Assembly (NCBI RefSeq): GCF_963966145.1
Contig: NC_091049.1
Coordinates: 7,936,001-8,000,000 of the forward strand
Direction: 5' to 3'
Length of the DNA: 64,000 bases
From: Tenebrio molitor
Taxonomy: Eukaryota; Arthropoda; Insecta; Coleoptera; Tenebrionidae
In this document: piece after piece, positions 34,996 to 45,669 of the stretch
Numbering within the stretch: the stretch's first letter is position 1
How the letters are laid out: each line of letters starts with the position of its first letter
Position numbers and translations under genes: made by a program
Notes under the pieces: model-generated
The model's input: the letters and a program-made list of their open reading frames with translations, nothing else
Told to the model about the DNA's origin: nothing
Database searches by the model: none

Positions 34996-37313
34996 TGTGA
35001 CCAAAAAGTGGCCAGTGACAGCTCCGGGCTCTCAGGGGGTTTTCGGGGCATAGGGCGTGGGTTCGGATTATAAAAAAATGGGCGCCAGGCAGCTATTGTC
35101 TTGAGCTGGTTGTTAAGCTTGTCCAGCTGCCGGGACAAGTGCTCAGTTTCTCGGATGCTTCGGAGTCAATACGAAAGAACTTAATTCCTTGCGAATTAAA
35201 TAATTGGTTTATTCAATTTTTGTCCAACAGTCCAGGAAATTCGAAATGCTTACTTAAGTGTGCACTGGTCCGTGGAATTGGCAACGTTACTCTACGTAAT
35301 TTTGTTAATTGAAATTTCGAACCAGTTCACATTAATGATCTTATTCAATACCTTATTCTGGTCTTATCAAGAAAGCTTTCCTTTACAGGTGACCTTGTAA
35401 CTTATTTGTGAATAAACTTAAAATTAATACAACTCCGATGAAAAAAAAACGAAAGGAAAATCTGTTGCATGCGTGAAACAAGAATGAAGCGCAGTCTTCT
35501 GCTTTCATAAATTTACAACGTTAATTTAACATCGATTCTATAATTGAAAAAATTGCAAATTTACTGGAAGTAGAGGAACCGCTACTAATAATTGAAATGT
35601 GAAATTTGAAAACTTGAGCTTTGTGAAGTCTTTCTAAAAATTTGAAATTATTGAAATGCGAGATTTTTACAAATTGAAACGGTTCTAAATATTGAGAAGC
35701 GGGATATTTGAGGCGTTCTTTGATTTTTCGCAAATCCGCAATTAAATTGTGCGACTTATCTTACGCCGGTAACGTGGTGTGACCTTGACGATTTTCTTTA
35801 GTCCTTGGTGAAACGGTACGTGGTCCGATGACCTTAATGGACGGTTTGCGGTCTGGCGACGACCACTCTGACGAACGATGTGGCGACGATCACCCCATAT
35901 AACGATAGTCCTGGTGAACAATCACCCTAAAAGCGACGCGGCGACGAATGACCCTAAAGAATAACGTTCCTGGTCCGAACTATCGCCCCAAATAACGATG
36001 ACTGGTCCGGCTGACCCTAAAGAACAACGTTCCTGGTCCGGCTGACCCTAAAGAACAACCCCTAACGAATTGTCGTTAGTGTTGCGGAACTCAATCGATT
36101 CGGTAATTACCTTTCCGCTGAAAGGGGTTGCTTCTCGATAATTCGAAGGAGGACTTTCCGGTTCTCCTTCGCGGTACGGTAACGGTAATCTGGCTCGAAC
36201 TACCCCTAACGGACGAAAATTAGTGAAGTGAATTCGCTAATGAAGGATAATTACCTCTATCTCGCTAGATGACGAGGGGTTTCTCGACCACGGCAAAACG
36301 GTAAACGGTAAAACGGTAAATCTTCGGGCTCCTCGACGGCCCCGAAGGCTGGCAGCGCCGGACGATAAGCGCCATGGCGTTCGGCAATCCACCCACAGGG
36401 ATGATTGCGGATCCCGAACGCCACGCACGTGATTCGCAGCTCGCGACTTGCGGCACCTGCCGCCCGCTCGGCGGTCGCCGACCGAGTCCCTTTAATTTCC
36501 GCTCGCGATCGGTTTTTTTTTTTTTGGCTACCCCCGGCTCTAGGAGATCAACCCGAAAGATCTGGACCTTATTCCGTTGGGCGATAAGGCGTCCCGGTTA
36601 TTGTACTGACCGCGCATCTTGATGACAACTTCCGGCGATCCTACACTTGCACGCTAAATGACAGATGGTCGAACATGGCGCCGGTTTGTTTACGTTGGAC
36701 TTCACCGATCGAAAAATCCGGATGTCGAAGCGGTAATGTGTCGGTGAGTCCACGCGTAACACACGATAGATGTTGCTTCCAGAATTCGATCCCAAAAACG
36801 ATATCCGCAGATGATCCCGATGCGCTTGGGGCCCGCCGAGATACTACTACGCTGGCGACACCAGGCGCGGCATCACAGCGTGATCCTGACGTGTCCCCAC
36901 AAAACGGACCACCTGCGAACGACGGTACGAAACTGGAAGAACGACGATACGGCTGGCACCCAGACTCTACAAAATGGACTGTAAATGAAACGCGACAGGA
37001 AAAAACGAAAACCGAAAGTGAAACTGAAAGCAAAACCGAAATAAAACTGAAAGTGATCCGATAAACAAAAATGAACCCTGAACCGATAAACTCAAAATGA
37101 ATTGACTGACGGCACAAACAAACTGAATTATTTCGAAATGAGCGTCCCCAAAAAAGGTTACGGCAGGGTGGGCGCGTCGCGACGTCATATGCCGTGCGTT
37201 GTGTTGCTTGTTCCTGATCTTCGAACAGCGATCTTATTGTCCCGCGAGCATAAGTAGGACCTCTTGGCCTCCTACCCCGGCCAAAACGAATAGTGGCACT
37301 TTGACCTGCTACA
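34996..37313 (-). repeat. long terminal repeat (5' LTR of minus-strand element)
   Basis: Second copy, essentially identical to the first. As the 5' LTR it would contain the promoter driving minus-strand transcription. Confidence 0.85.
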
Positions 37314-38680
37314 CCATCTAGTGATTTTGTTGGCAGTACCTCGGTGATAACTAAATTCCCTAAAGGAAATTGACACTTTTTGTGTTAGGTTAGGTTGTTC
37401 TCAATTTAGGGTTATATTTTCTGAATAGGTACATTGTTGCCGGATCTCTTAAATATGGTCTGTCCTTTTTTAATTAAATTAAATCGTTTAATAGACATTT
37501 TTTATCGTAATAAAATTATTTTGGCAATTTTGACTGTTCCTTTGACGGAAATTTAAATTATTTTTACACGCTTAACAAATCATTTAGTTTCTTACGAATA
37601 TTAAAATGACCAATCCGGTGGCAAGAAAATGTCGAACAGACACTGACAGAAAAAAAATTGCATCCGTTGCATCACTGAATCAGTTAGTCCAACATGAAAA
37701 GAAAAAATCATAGCCAACTCGGTCCCAAAAAGAACGTGAATGCCTAATAATTGAGGTTATGATCCCCATTTAAATCCACCTTTAACGAGATAAAAGACCG
37801 ACAACGAGCTTTTAAAGTTAAAGGGGGTTTTAAGGATTTAAAGACACCGTTAATGAATATGAAACACAATTTTTAGTTAAAGGTAGTTTTAAATTTAAAA
37901 CCGCTTTTAATAGAATATTATGATACGAGTCTTATAAGAAGCATTTTATCGCACGCACGGTTTTAGAGCACGACGAGCTTGCGAGGAGTGCCCTAAAAGG
38001 AGTAAGTGCGATAAAATGCCTTATAAACGAGATGTCATACAGTATTTTTTTCTAGGTACTTTTCCACTTTTTCAATGAAAGAAAATAATTTAAAATTTAA
38101 AACCGTTAAAGTTGAAGGATTCCACCCAAGGTCACGTCTGCGGTCTGCCGCGATACCACAGTATCCGTCAAAATTAAAAAATTAAATTTCACTATTTTAA
38201 GTTTTACTATTACATATATCATGCCTTTTCCTATTACGATACGCAAAACAGTATCGTAATAGCATCAGTACGAACGCAAAGTAGAAAAAATACATTATGA
38301 AACCGGCCGTAAGTGGTAAGTAGGTAAAGACACCGACAACGGCAAATGTAAAAGATGTAGTGAGTACCAATGCCGATTTGGTTAACTATTTATTGGTAAA
38401 TAAATTTCATACATTGTCTTATGATGACAAAATATTTGTGAAGAAATTGATTTAATACAATCGAAAAGTGGTCATAATCGCGCGTTTTCTAAAACTCTGT
38501 ACCAGAAACATATATGGTTAACGCGCAGCCAGGTTCGTAATAAATTGTTTTGCTGGTATAGGGCAGTCCAACGAGCTGTCAAAGTAAAATCAATATGGCC
38601 GCTGGGAGGCTGATGGATCGTGTGTTTAGGATACAAGCCGGTTAAAAAAATCAAAAAATAAACGTTTGTACTGCTGAAAT

Positions 38681-38900
38681 ATGCCTCATTTCTGTTGTGT
38701 GGTAAATTGTGCTAGTAGAAGTAACCGCGATAATGTCCAATTTTATCGCATACCATCAATTTTGCACTTTAAACATAAAGTGAAGCTAAATGAACTTTCC
38801 GCTCTTAGACGACAAAAATGGATAAACGCTATCAGACGTAAAGATTTCAGTGAAGAAATGGTAAAAAATGCCCGTTTGTGTTCTAAACATTTTATATCAA
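38681..38900 (+). CDS. THAP-domain exon of ISL2EU element
   Basis: MPHFCCVVNCASRSNRDN opens the THAP finger (C5-x4-C10). W in RQKWINAI and LCSKHF (C-x2-H plus Phe) complete it. The exon ends at ATATCAA|GTAATT, a usable donor, beyond which the frame loses similarity. THAP proteins of ISL2EU elements are thought to bind element ends. No further exon was found, so the gene is partial. Confidence 0.65.
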
Positions 38901-39085
38901 GTAATTTGTATTGGTATTATATAGAAATAAGGACTTCAATTGAATATTTTGTAGGAAAGCTGAAGCTGGCATCATCTCGGCATAAAATCCACACTAGAAG
39001 TGGGCGTTCATTCATTCTTCGTGAATGTTTGACCTAAAGTATATAAAACAAAAACAATAACATGAAATAAGAACAAAAAACTTAC

Positions 39086-39397
39086 ACGTCCTACGACTAC
39101 AATGTAGTCATTCATTTTTATTGCACCACAATTATGCACAAATCCAGCTTGAAAACTTTTAAAAGCGTTTAAACTTTTGTATGCTTTCATTTGACAGCTA
39201 GTATAAAAACTTGTAGTCAGTACCAAATAACTAACAATGTCCATGTTTGCTACAGGTGGAAAAGTCTCTGGTTTGTACGTTAGTTCTGAATCTTTCACAG
39301 AAAATGGAACGATACCATTTATTTTTGAAATTTTCTCTTGGTATCGTTCAGCAACATCAGGGTGTTCAACCACAACTGACTTAAAATAGTCGCTCAT
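39086..39397 (-). CDS. first exon of ISL2EU YqaJ-type protein, truncated
   Basis: From MSDYFKSVVVEHPD to GRV before a good donor (GTAAGT on the minus strand at 39080-39085). The block PPVANMDIVSYLVL, TSCQMKAYKSLNAF and VVGRV matches the conserved N-terminal part of proteins that end in a YqaJ-like exonuclease domain in ISL2EU transposons. The nuclease exons are missing from the element, so no functional product is expected. Confidence 0.6.
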
Positions 39398-39519
39398 TGT
39401 ATGGTTGAGAGAAAATACCAAAATCCCACGAAATCTACATATCTGTAATAATACTGGGACTTATTTACTAAAGCCAAATAAACCTTGCTACTACAGCTTA
39501 ATCAATAAGTAAACCTTGC

Positions 39520-39862
39520 TATAGTCCAATTTTTACCCTTTTGAGGTGACGTCACGATTTCCTTCCTCGCTTTCTCTTTATTGAAACGACAGAAACAGAA
39601 AAAAAAAAAAAAACAAAAAAAAGCACGTTTATTTATTGATGGTCACTTTGAGGTTATTTTATGCTTCTGTCAATTTGACAATTTTTAATTTCTTTCACAT
39701 ATTATATTGATTACAAACATAACCTTTCGAAGCAATTGTCAACAAATTTGACACATTTATAGTTATTTATGATCAGTTCAAATTTGTTTCTGATCCTAGC
39801 TCAAACATACGTAAAGTTACTAGATAATGACGTCATCGCAAAAGGGTAAAAATTGGACTATA
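39520..39862. mobile_element. TA-flanked MITE inside ISL2EU element
   Basis: tatagtccaatttttaccct (39520) is complementary to 39840-39862, continuing with tgacgtcac / tgacgtcat a little further in. Confidence 0.75.
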
Positions 39863-40289
39863 CTTACCGTAATAAATATTCAGAAAATGCACAATTTCAA
39901 GAGAAATTGTACCGATCACGTACTTCTGTAGAATGTTGGAAAAGATCCAAGAAATAACAGAATCCACACAAAATCAATCTGTAATAATACTGATGGTACT
40001 TATTTACTAGAGCTAAATAAACCTTGCTACTTAGATTAAATGCTCAGAAAAAAGCACAATTTTTAAAAAACTCGCTCCACACCGTTCGGTTCAACGTAAA
40101 CAAATGAAACACAGGACAATGTTTGCCTCCCATCGGCCATTTTGAACGTGCGGAGCATATAGTCTTGGTTCTTGGACTGCCCTATTGTGTACTCTTTTCG
40201 GTAAATAAAAATCCTTACAATTCGGTAGGGTACGACAATTTAAAAGAAATTCATCGCGCTTTAGTTAAACACGAAATATCTAAAGAACA

Positions 40290-40562
40290 TAAAGTCCTCG
40301 TCTAGAAATAGTCAATTTTGACTTAAATTGTAAATCATTTCACAATAGGATAGCAAACCGTCTTATAACTACCATAATACCCTCTAACTTTATTGCCCCT
40401 TTGTTGTGCAGTGCCGACTCAAGGAAGAGCAAACATCAGGTAAAGTAACAGCCCCTATTTATTTATGGAATTATTTATGGTAGTTATAAGACGATTTTCT
40501 CTCCTATTGTAAAATGATTTACAATTTAAGTCAAAATTGACTATTTTTCGACGAGGACTTTA
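40290..40562. mobile_element. foldback MITE with ~80-bp arms
   Basis: taaagtcctcgtctagaaat.. is mirrored by 40480-40562 with few mismatches. TA on both sides. It lies in the hAT TTF remnant. Confidence 0.75.
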
Positions 40563-41188
40563 CACATTGTTTGTTTTCTACCTGGACTGACTCTTTACAA
40601 ACACCTGAACTGCGCTCAGTATCCAAAAGGATTAGAGAGATGGTCAAGTAACCATTGATTAAAATTCGTTTTCCCTCACAAATCAAATTATTTATTTCAA
40701 TATTCACAAATAACTTGGTTACTTATAACTCACTTATTTATAATTTTTTCTCAACTTCTTACCACTCCTTCCAGCCCCCAGTAAACGTTTTCTGAAAATG
40801 ATTATTGGCCATCGCCCTTCTCGGTTCTCCTATCTGAATGCTCAATGAACAACTATTTTAATCTTTTGACCCCCAGATAGTTTTTGGAAATTCATAATAA
40901 TATTCATAATACTTCGATTGCCGCTCAAATAATTGGGAAAATCCCGACATTTGGCGTCTCTTTGTCGCTATCCTGTGGCAAAATCGTAGAGGGATAGGCA
41001 AAATCCACAGGAGGCAACGGCGAAGGAAACAACAAAACCATCTATTTAGTAAGTATACCTGCATAAGTACTGATAACCCTTCTGATAACCTGACTATCTG
41101 TTCTGTGCGCAGTTCGAGTGCCTCCTAGAGCTTTACCGATCTACCCATGTTCGGCCGACCCATATTCGCGGAACACGAGCCGTCACTG
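40563..41188. other. right part of the 12-kb hAT-type element, non-coding
   Basis: No transposase sequence recognised after the TTF remnant; the last ~15 bases are the hAT terminus. Confidence 0.4.
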
Positions 41189-41196
41189 ACGAGGTT

Positions 41197-41900
41197 GGGG
41201 GAGATCAAATGAACGGTATTTAGGTATACTCCGTACGGTGATAGATTGCACGTTTTTAAATTCTAGTTCCAAAACATAAAGCAGTGAAAAATACTAAACT
41301 CTCCATCTCAATTGTTTCACGTTATGCAGAAAACCGTTGTATCCCTGCAGATTAATTCCCGCCAAACCAGTTTCTGTGTCTGTATTCTGTCAAAAAACGT
41401 GCAATCTATCAGAGTACGGAGTATACAACGATTTATGGAAACTAGAGCACCTTTTCGGGATGGGTCTCGTATGGTGTATGTAGGCGTCTGTGTTGGAGGG
41501 CGCACTGATCTCTATGTTTGCCGAAGGACTATGACGGAAAACATGTATGGTAACGATATTGTTGACAATATTTTGCCACAATTTCAAGCTGCTATTCGTA
41601 AAAACTTCGTATATGTGGACGATAACGCTCGTCCGCACAGAACACAATAGGTTTTGGAAACGATAGATTTGCACGGAATTCAACATTTTTAGCTACCTGC
41701 ACGATCTCCGGACCTCAACCCCATTGAACACGCCTTGGAATGGAATCTTCTTGGAAACGGTCTGAGGTCTGACCGACCATTTGTCTTATCCAGAGAATAT
41801 TCGGGAATTAAGTGAGTTGCTCCCTATTTTGTGGCAACGGATCCCCAGGAGGAGATTGAGAACTTAATTCGAAGTATCCCACGTCGTATTCGATAAGCTA
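41197..41900 (+). pseudogene. Tc1-type transposase, 3' half
   Basis: Continues the Tc1 frame cut at 29124. After a MITE at 41225-41425 it shows a block ending VYVDDNARPHRTQ, with the second catalytic Asp, a stop, then LPARSPDLNPIEHALEWNLLG, and a tail ENLIRSIPRRIR. Stops and frameshifts show it is dead. AT-rich filler without a feature follows to 42285. Confidence 0.75.
41225..41425. mobile_element. 200-bp TA-flanked MITE inside Tc1 remnant
   Basis: tatactccgtac..tgatagattgcacg and its complement near 41390-41425, with TA at both outer edges. Confidence 0.7.
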
Positions 41901-42285
41901 TACAGGTACTAAGACGAAGTACCCGTTATTAGAAATTGAAACAAAAATCATTTAATTTATTTTAATTTTAATTTTATTTAAGTTCAAAAATTTGACTTTT
42001 TTTTGGTTTCATTCTGTATTCATTTGGGTAAAAATGAATGGAATTCAACATTTGTATTGATTATGTTCCCATTTCTTCATTTGCTGGTCGATATTTATTT
42101 ACTGAAGAAGTAAAGAAAAAGTCTCTAAGTTGGAAAGATGAAAAAAGATACCTTTTACCTAATTCTACAGATACATTAGCTTATGGGCACGTATTAGTTT
42201 CTGGAAATTGTTGAATAAATCGCTATTTTTTATTAGTGTTGAAGTAATAAATTAAGAAAACAATAATAACAATTACCATAATACA

Positions 42286-43017
42286 TACAGAGTGTCCCCA
42301 AAAAAGAAGACGAGTCCATAACTCCGTTATTTATCGGAAGATTTTAATTATCATTACACCAAATTAAATGGTTGTTAATAGGCTACACAATGGCCTAATA
42401 AATTCAAGTATAGCCCCATGGGTTTCAAGGGTAAACTGTCAAAATATTTTTTTTTTAAATGGGATTACATATTTTTTTTAGTAATTCTGATAGAGGTTTT
42501 TATTCTGAAAACAACAGTGTATCACAAGTATACATTTAAATACCAAAAATTCACAAAAAAAATGTAGAAAAAGGCTACTATCGTCTATATTCCATTTTGC
42601 GCTAAACATTGGCGGCATATCTGCGCAATCCCACATGTTATTATTTGTCATTTGTTTTTCCAGCTACCTTAATTTGGTTATTACATTGTAACGCAATCCA
42701 TTTTGATATCTTTTCGCTTGGTGCTCGTCATTTGTTTCAAAAGTTAGTGTTATTTTTTTTTATGTGAAGTTATACTTCTGATACATTGTTGTTTTCAGAA
42801 TTAAAATCTCTATCAGAATTACTAAAAAAAGGTATGTAATGCCATTTGAAAAAAAATATTTTGACAGTTTAGTCTTGAAGCCCTTGGAGCTATACGTGAA
42901 TTTATTAAGCCGTTTTGTAGCCTATTAATAACCCTTTAATTTGGTGTATAGATAATTAAAATCCTCCGATAAATAAGGGAGCTATGGACTCGTCTTTTTT
43001 TTGGGGGACACTCTGTA
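42286..43017. mobile_element. long-TIR mariner-like foldback element
   Basis: Ends tacagagtgtccccaaaaaa and complement. Complementarity continues inward for roughly 250 bases on each side with mismatches, leaving a ~230-bp centre. TA duplication. No coding capacity. Confidence 0.8.
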
Positions 43018-43229
43018 TAAGAACAAAAATAATAATTTTTAATTTATTAACTTGTTGAATAAGGCTTGAAAACTTTTTTCGGAATTTTGGATATTCTTCA
43101 TTGAATATATTTAAATTCTTGAATACAGTACTTTCCATTTAATTTACAATTTTTGTCACAGCTATTTAACAGAATGACCATTTTTATTTTAACTTTTCAT
43201 ATTCATTGCTAGGTAGATTACATAAAAAA

Positions 43230-43912
43230 TTGCCCTCGTAATATACCAAGGGACAGATATATTGCCGGAAATTTTTTCGAGCAGTCCTGACACACGAGTG
43301 TTTGTCGCAAGAAAATTACACGAGGGCGCCAGCCCGAGGGTAATTTTGAGCGACAAACACGAGTGTTGGACTGCAAGAAAAAATTTCTGGCGATATATAT
43401 CTATCCCGAGGTATATTCGGAAAAGAATTGCCCGAAAAAACTTTTCCCTAGGTAAATTATATCGGAAAATTTCCGCTTAATTAAATTGTGATTGGTTGCT
43501 ATTCAAACAATTCGGAGTTGTGATTTGTCAATATAAATCATGTGACATTTGAGGGCAATTCTCATATATAATATACCAAGGGACAGATATATTGCCGGAA
43601 ATTTTTTCGAGCAGTCCTCACACACGAGTGTTTGCAGCAAGAAAATTACACGAGGGCGCCAGCCCGAGGGTAATTTTGAGCGACAAACACGAGTGTTGGA
43701 CTGCAAGAAAAAATTTCTGGCGATATATATCTGTCCCGAGGTATATTCGGAAGAGAATCGCCCGAAAATTTTTTCCCTAGGTCAATTATATCGGAAATTT
43801 TCCCTAGGGAAAATTTCCGCTTAATTAAATTGTGATTGGTTGCTATTCAAACAATTCGGAGTTGTGATTTGTCAATATAAATCATTTGACATTTGAGGGC
43901 GATTCTCGCAGT
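43230..43912. repeat. tandem pair of ~335-bp foldback units
   Basis: Unit 1 (43230-43560) and unit 2 (43566-43912) are nearly identical. Each contains a hairpin (cacgagtgtttgtcgcaaga against its complement) around a core gggcgccagcccg. Unit 2 has an extra ~15-base duplication near its right end. Confidence 0.75.
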
Positions 43913-43914
43913 AA

Positions 43915-43975
43915 TTCGAACCCGAGACGACTTGGATTCAACGCGAATATCTTACCAACAAGCCTATAATGGATT
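43915..43975 (-). other. tRNA-like sequence, possibly SINE head
   Basis: The minus strand carries an A-box-like taggcttgttgg and a B-box-like gggttcgaat about 30 bases later. The T-arm cannot pair properly, so it is not a working tRNA. Confidence 0.3.
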
Positions 43976-44777
43976 TTATACAGTCGTTTTTTATTTTTTT
44001 TTGTATTGTCTATGATAATTTTCGTATTGATTAAAAAAATGAAACTTAATTATGGTGTACATAACAATTATTGTATCTAAATTTATTTCTTAAAGATAAA
44101 CACGCACGTAATACGCTCGACCAGCGCTTAAATTTAATAACGAATAACGCATTTTGACTTTTGAGCGTTTTTATTAAACAGAAGACGGTCGATGGTCGAG
44201 CGTTGGTATGGTCTATAAACATCCTTCAAAAATACGCTCACACATCGGCCTACCTGTTTAAAAAAACGGATTTACTATAAAAACATTTTTTTTCCGTTAT
44301 AGAAATTGTTCTTATTCTTATTGTAGTATTCAACGGTAGGCAACTAACAATGTCATTAATCATTATTGTTACCTAGTTGTCTTCATGAAAAACCGTCTAG
44401 AATTATTTGTATTTTTTTATTAAAGCTTTTTTAAAGTCCAGTGTGAGTTTATTATGAAAGGTCGACCTACATTATTAACAATACTTTTAGATTTTTAGTT
44501 GATTTTTTTTAGTTTGCATATCTAATTGAATACTAGACATAATGTTATCACAACTTCATTCACATCCTAATCGTTACGATTTTACATTGTCTAAAAATAT
44601 TATTAGGTAGACCCTCGGGTAGACCTAAGTAACGATGTGAACGTAAAAATTTGTTTTAAGTATAATTTGTTTTTGTAACACAACTTACTAAATTTGAGTT
44701 TTTTTATTTTGTGATATTAAAAAGCTTACACATTTTTGTAATAAAATTTAATGGGTTCAATGGGCCATAAAGCAATA
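43976..44777. other. no feature seen
   Basis: AT-rich; no supported gene or repeat apart from short T runs. Confidence 0.35.
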
Positions 44778-45669
44778 AACGATACATGGCTAACTTCATC
44801 TAGCTTCCGCTGCGCTCCATACGGCCGTCCCAATAAGGGTCTAAAGTTGATTCAGCTAACCTAAAAAAAATCGTTTGGTAACTAGCCCCATCTGTTGCAG
44901 AATTTTTAACATAAATCTTTATGGGTTGATGGGGAAACCGTGTTTTTTTGTCAGTTTGACGGAAAAATGTGAACCGGACTTGATACTACTCTTTCGACTG
45001 TTGGAGAAACTTCGAAATTTAAGTAATAGTTATTGACCATGAAATGTTCAACTCCACGTGAATAACGTTTAGTTATTATTCGTATGTAATTATTTTCAAT
45101 ATACATATAATGTTTTCTGGGTCTTCGTGAAGTGCGAATAAAAACTATATTGTGTTTCTCCTGTAACAAGAGTTTTTTATTGATACCTAACAATTTTTCT
45201 TAATCTACCCATCACCAAATTTATTTACAATATAAAACAATCTTACCTGTAACAAGAGAAACGGCATTAAAGCTATTACTCGCTTTCTTTCGTTTCGAAC
45301 AATCTCGAAGGTTGGTCCCCTCTCTTGTTACAGGCTAACAACGACACGCCGCCATCTTTGTCGTCACATGTCGCGCGCGCCAAATTCAAATGTACCGAAG
45401 TACAAATTAAAAATAACTAAAAAGAAGTACAACGAACTTTTTACATACAAATTCTTTTTCATAAAATCGAATTTCAATTATGCGTGACCGAAAGTGCGTG
45501 AGCGAAAGTGGAACCTTCACTCACTGGTAACCATGGATACAGACCCACTTTCTAGGGAGGTATCGAACAAACCAATTATTATTTTTAATAGCAGTAACAC
45601 CATATATGCAGCTTCTGTTGCTTCCATAGCAGGGTATATTGTAAAAACATTAAATGAAATATTTCACTG

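Larger units (their letters stand above)
31598..37313 (-). mobile_element. non-autonomous LTR retrotransposon, 2318-bp LTRs
   Basis: Two 2318-bp direct repeats (31598-33915, 34996-37313) flank 1080 bp of interior. TSD is CCAT (31594-31597, 37314-37317). LTR ends are TGT..ACA. The element reads on the minus strand: its primer site tggcgcccaacgtggggc fits a tRNA-Lys 3' end, and a purine tract abuts the other LTR. No gag or pol is present, so it resembles a large retrotransposon derivative that depends on enzymes from elsewhere. By eye the LTRs differ only at the second base (31599 A, 34997 G), implying very recent insertion. Confidence 0.88.
31557..37744. mobile_element. Harbinger-like MITE, copy 1, split by LTR element
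   Basis: TIR ggcattcacgatctttttgg is flanked by TAA (31554-31556 and 37745-37747). The same family is found at 48439-51330 with TTA. Without the LTR insertion it is about 0.47 kb. The other copy preserves the empty site for the LTR element (ggctatgaccatctagtgat). Confidence 0.8.
30882..38309. mobile_element. Harbinger-like element with TAA TSD, interrupted
   Basis: Ends cggccggtttcataat (30882) and attatgaaaccggccg (38309), each flanked by TAA. A 3-bp TAA/TTA duplication is the Harbinger hallmark. Most of its 7.4 kb is the younger insertion at 31557-37744. The remaining ends are non-coding and contain a foldback stretch at ~37925-38045. Confidence 0.7.
38560..40183 (+). mobile_element. ISL2EU-type (PHIS) element remnant
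   Basis: Ends agggcagtccaa (38560) and ttggactgccct (40183) share a second block (ggccgctgggaggc / gcctcccatcggcc), with a 2-bp AT duplication. It carries a THAP-domain exon on + and an exon on - typical of the YqaJ-nuclease-linked second ORF of ISL2EU elements. A MITE (39520-39862) and short direct repeats (39441, 39980) lie inside. Confidence 0.75.
38449..40289 (+). pseudogene. hAT TTF-type zinc-finger remnant, split by ISL2EU
   Basis: 38449-38559 joined to 40186-40289 gives one open frame: SGHNRAFSKTLYQKHIWLTR, then NKLFCWYCVLFS, then a conserved GYDNLKEIHRALVKHE and KEH. This is the TTF/ZMYM-like zinc-binding region at the N-terminus of one hAT transposase group. The ISL2EU insertion sits in the Tyr codon of CWYC and is flanked by AT. 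A foldback MITE ends the frame at 40290. The catalytic domain is missing. Confidence 0.65.
29133..41188 (+). mobile_element. 12-kb nested hAT-type element, perfect 8-bp TSD
   Basis: Ends CAGTGACGGCTCGT (29133) and ACGAGCCGTCACTG (41188) are flanked by ACGAGGTT at 29125-29132 and 41189-41196. Outside, both flanks belong to one Tc1 pseudogene. The interior keeps only a TTF-type zinc-finger remnant of its own transposase plus many younger insertions: MITEs, Harbinger-like, LTR and ISL2EU elements. Its length is mostly due to those insertions. Confidence 0.85.

Noticed and set aside
43230..43912. CRISPR-like or satellite array
   Set aside because: Only two long units with internal palindromes, no short repeats with unique spacers, and the genome is eukaryotic.
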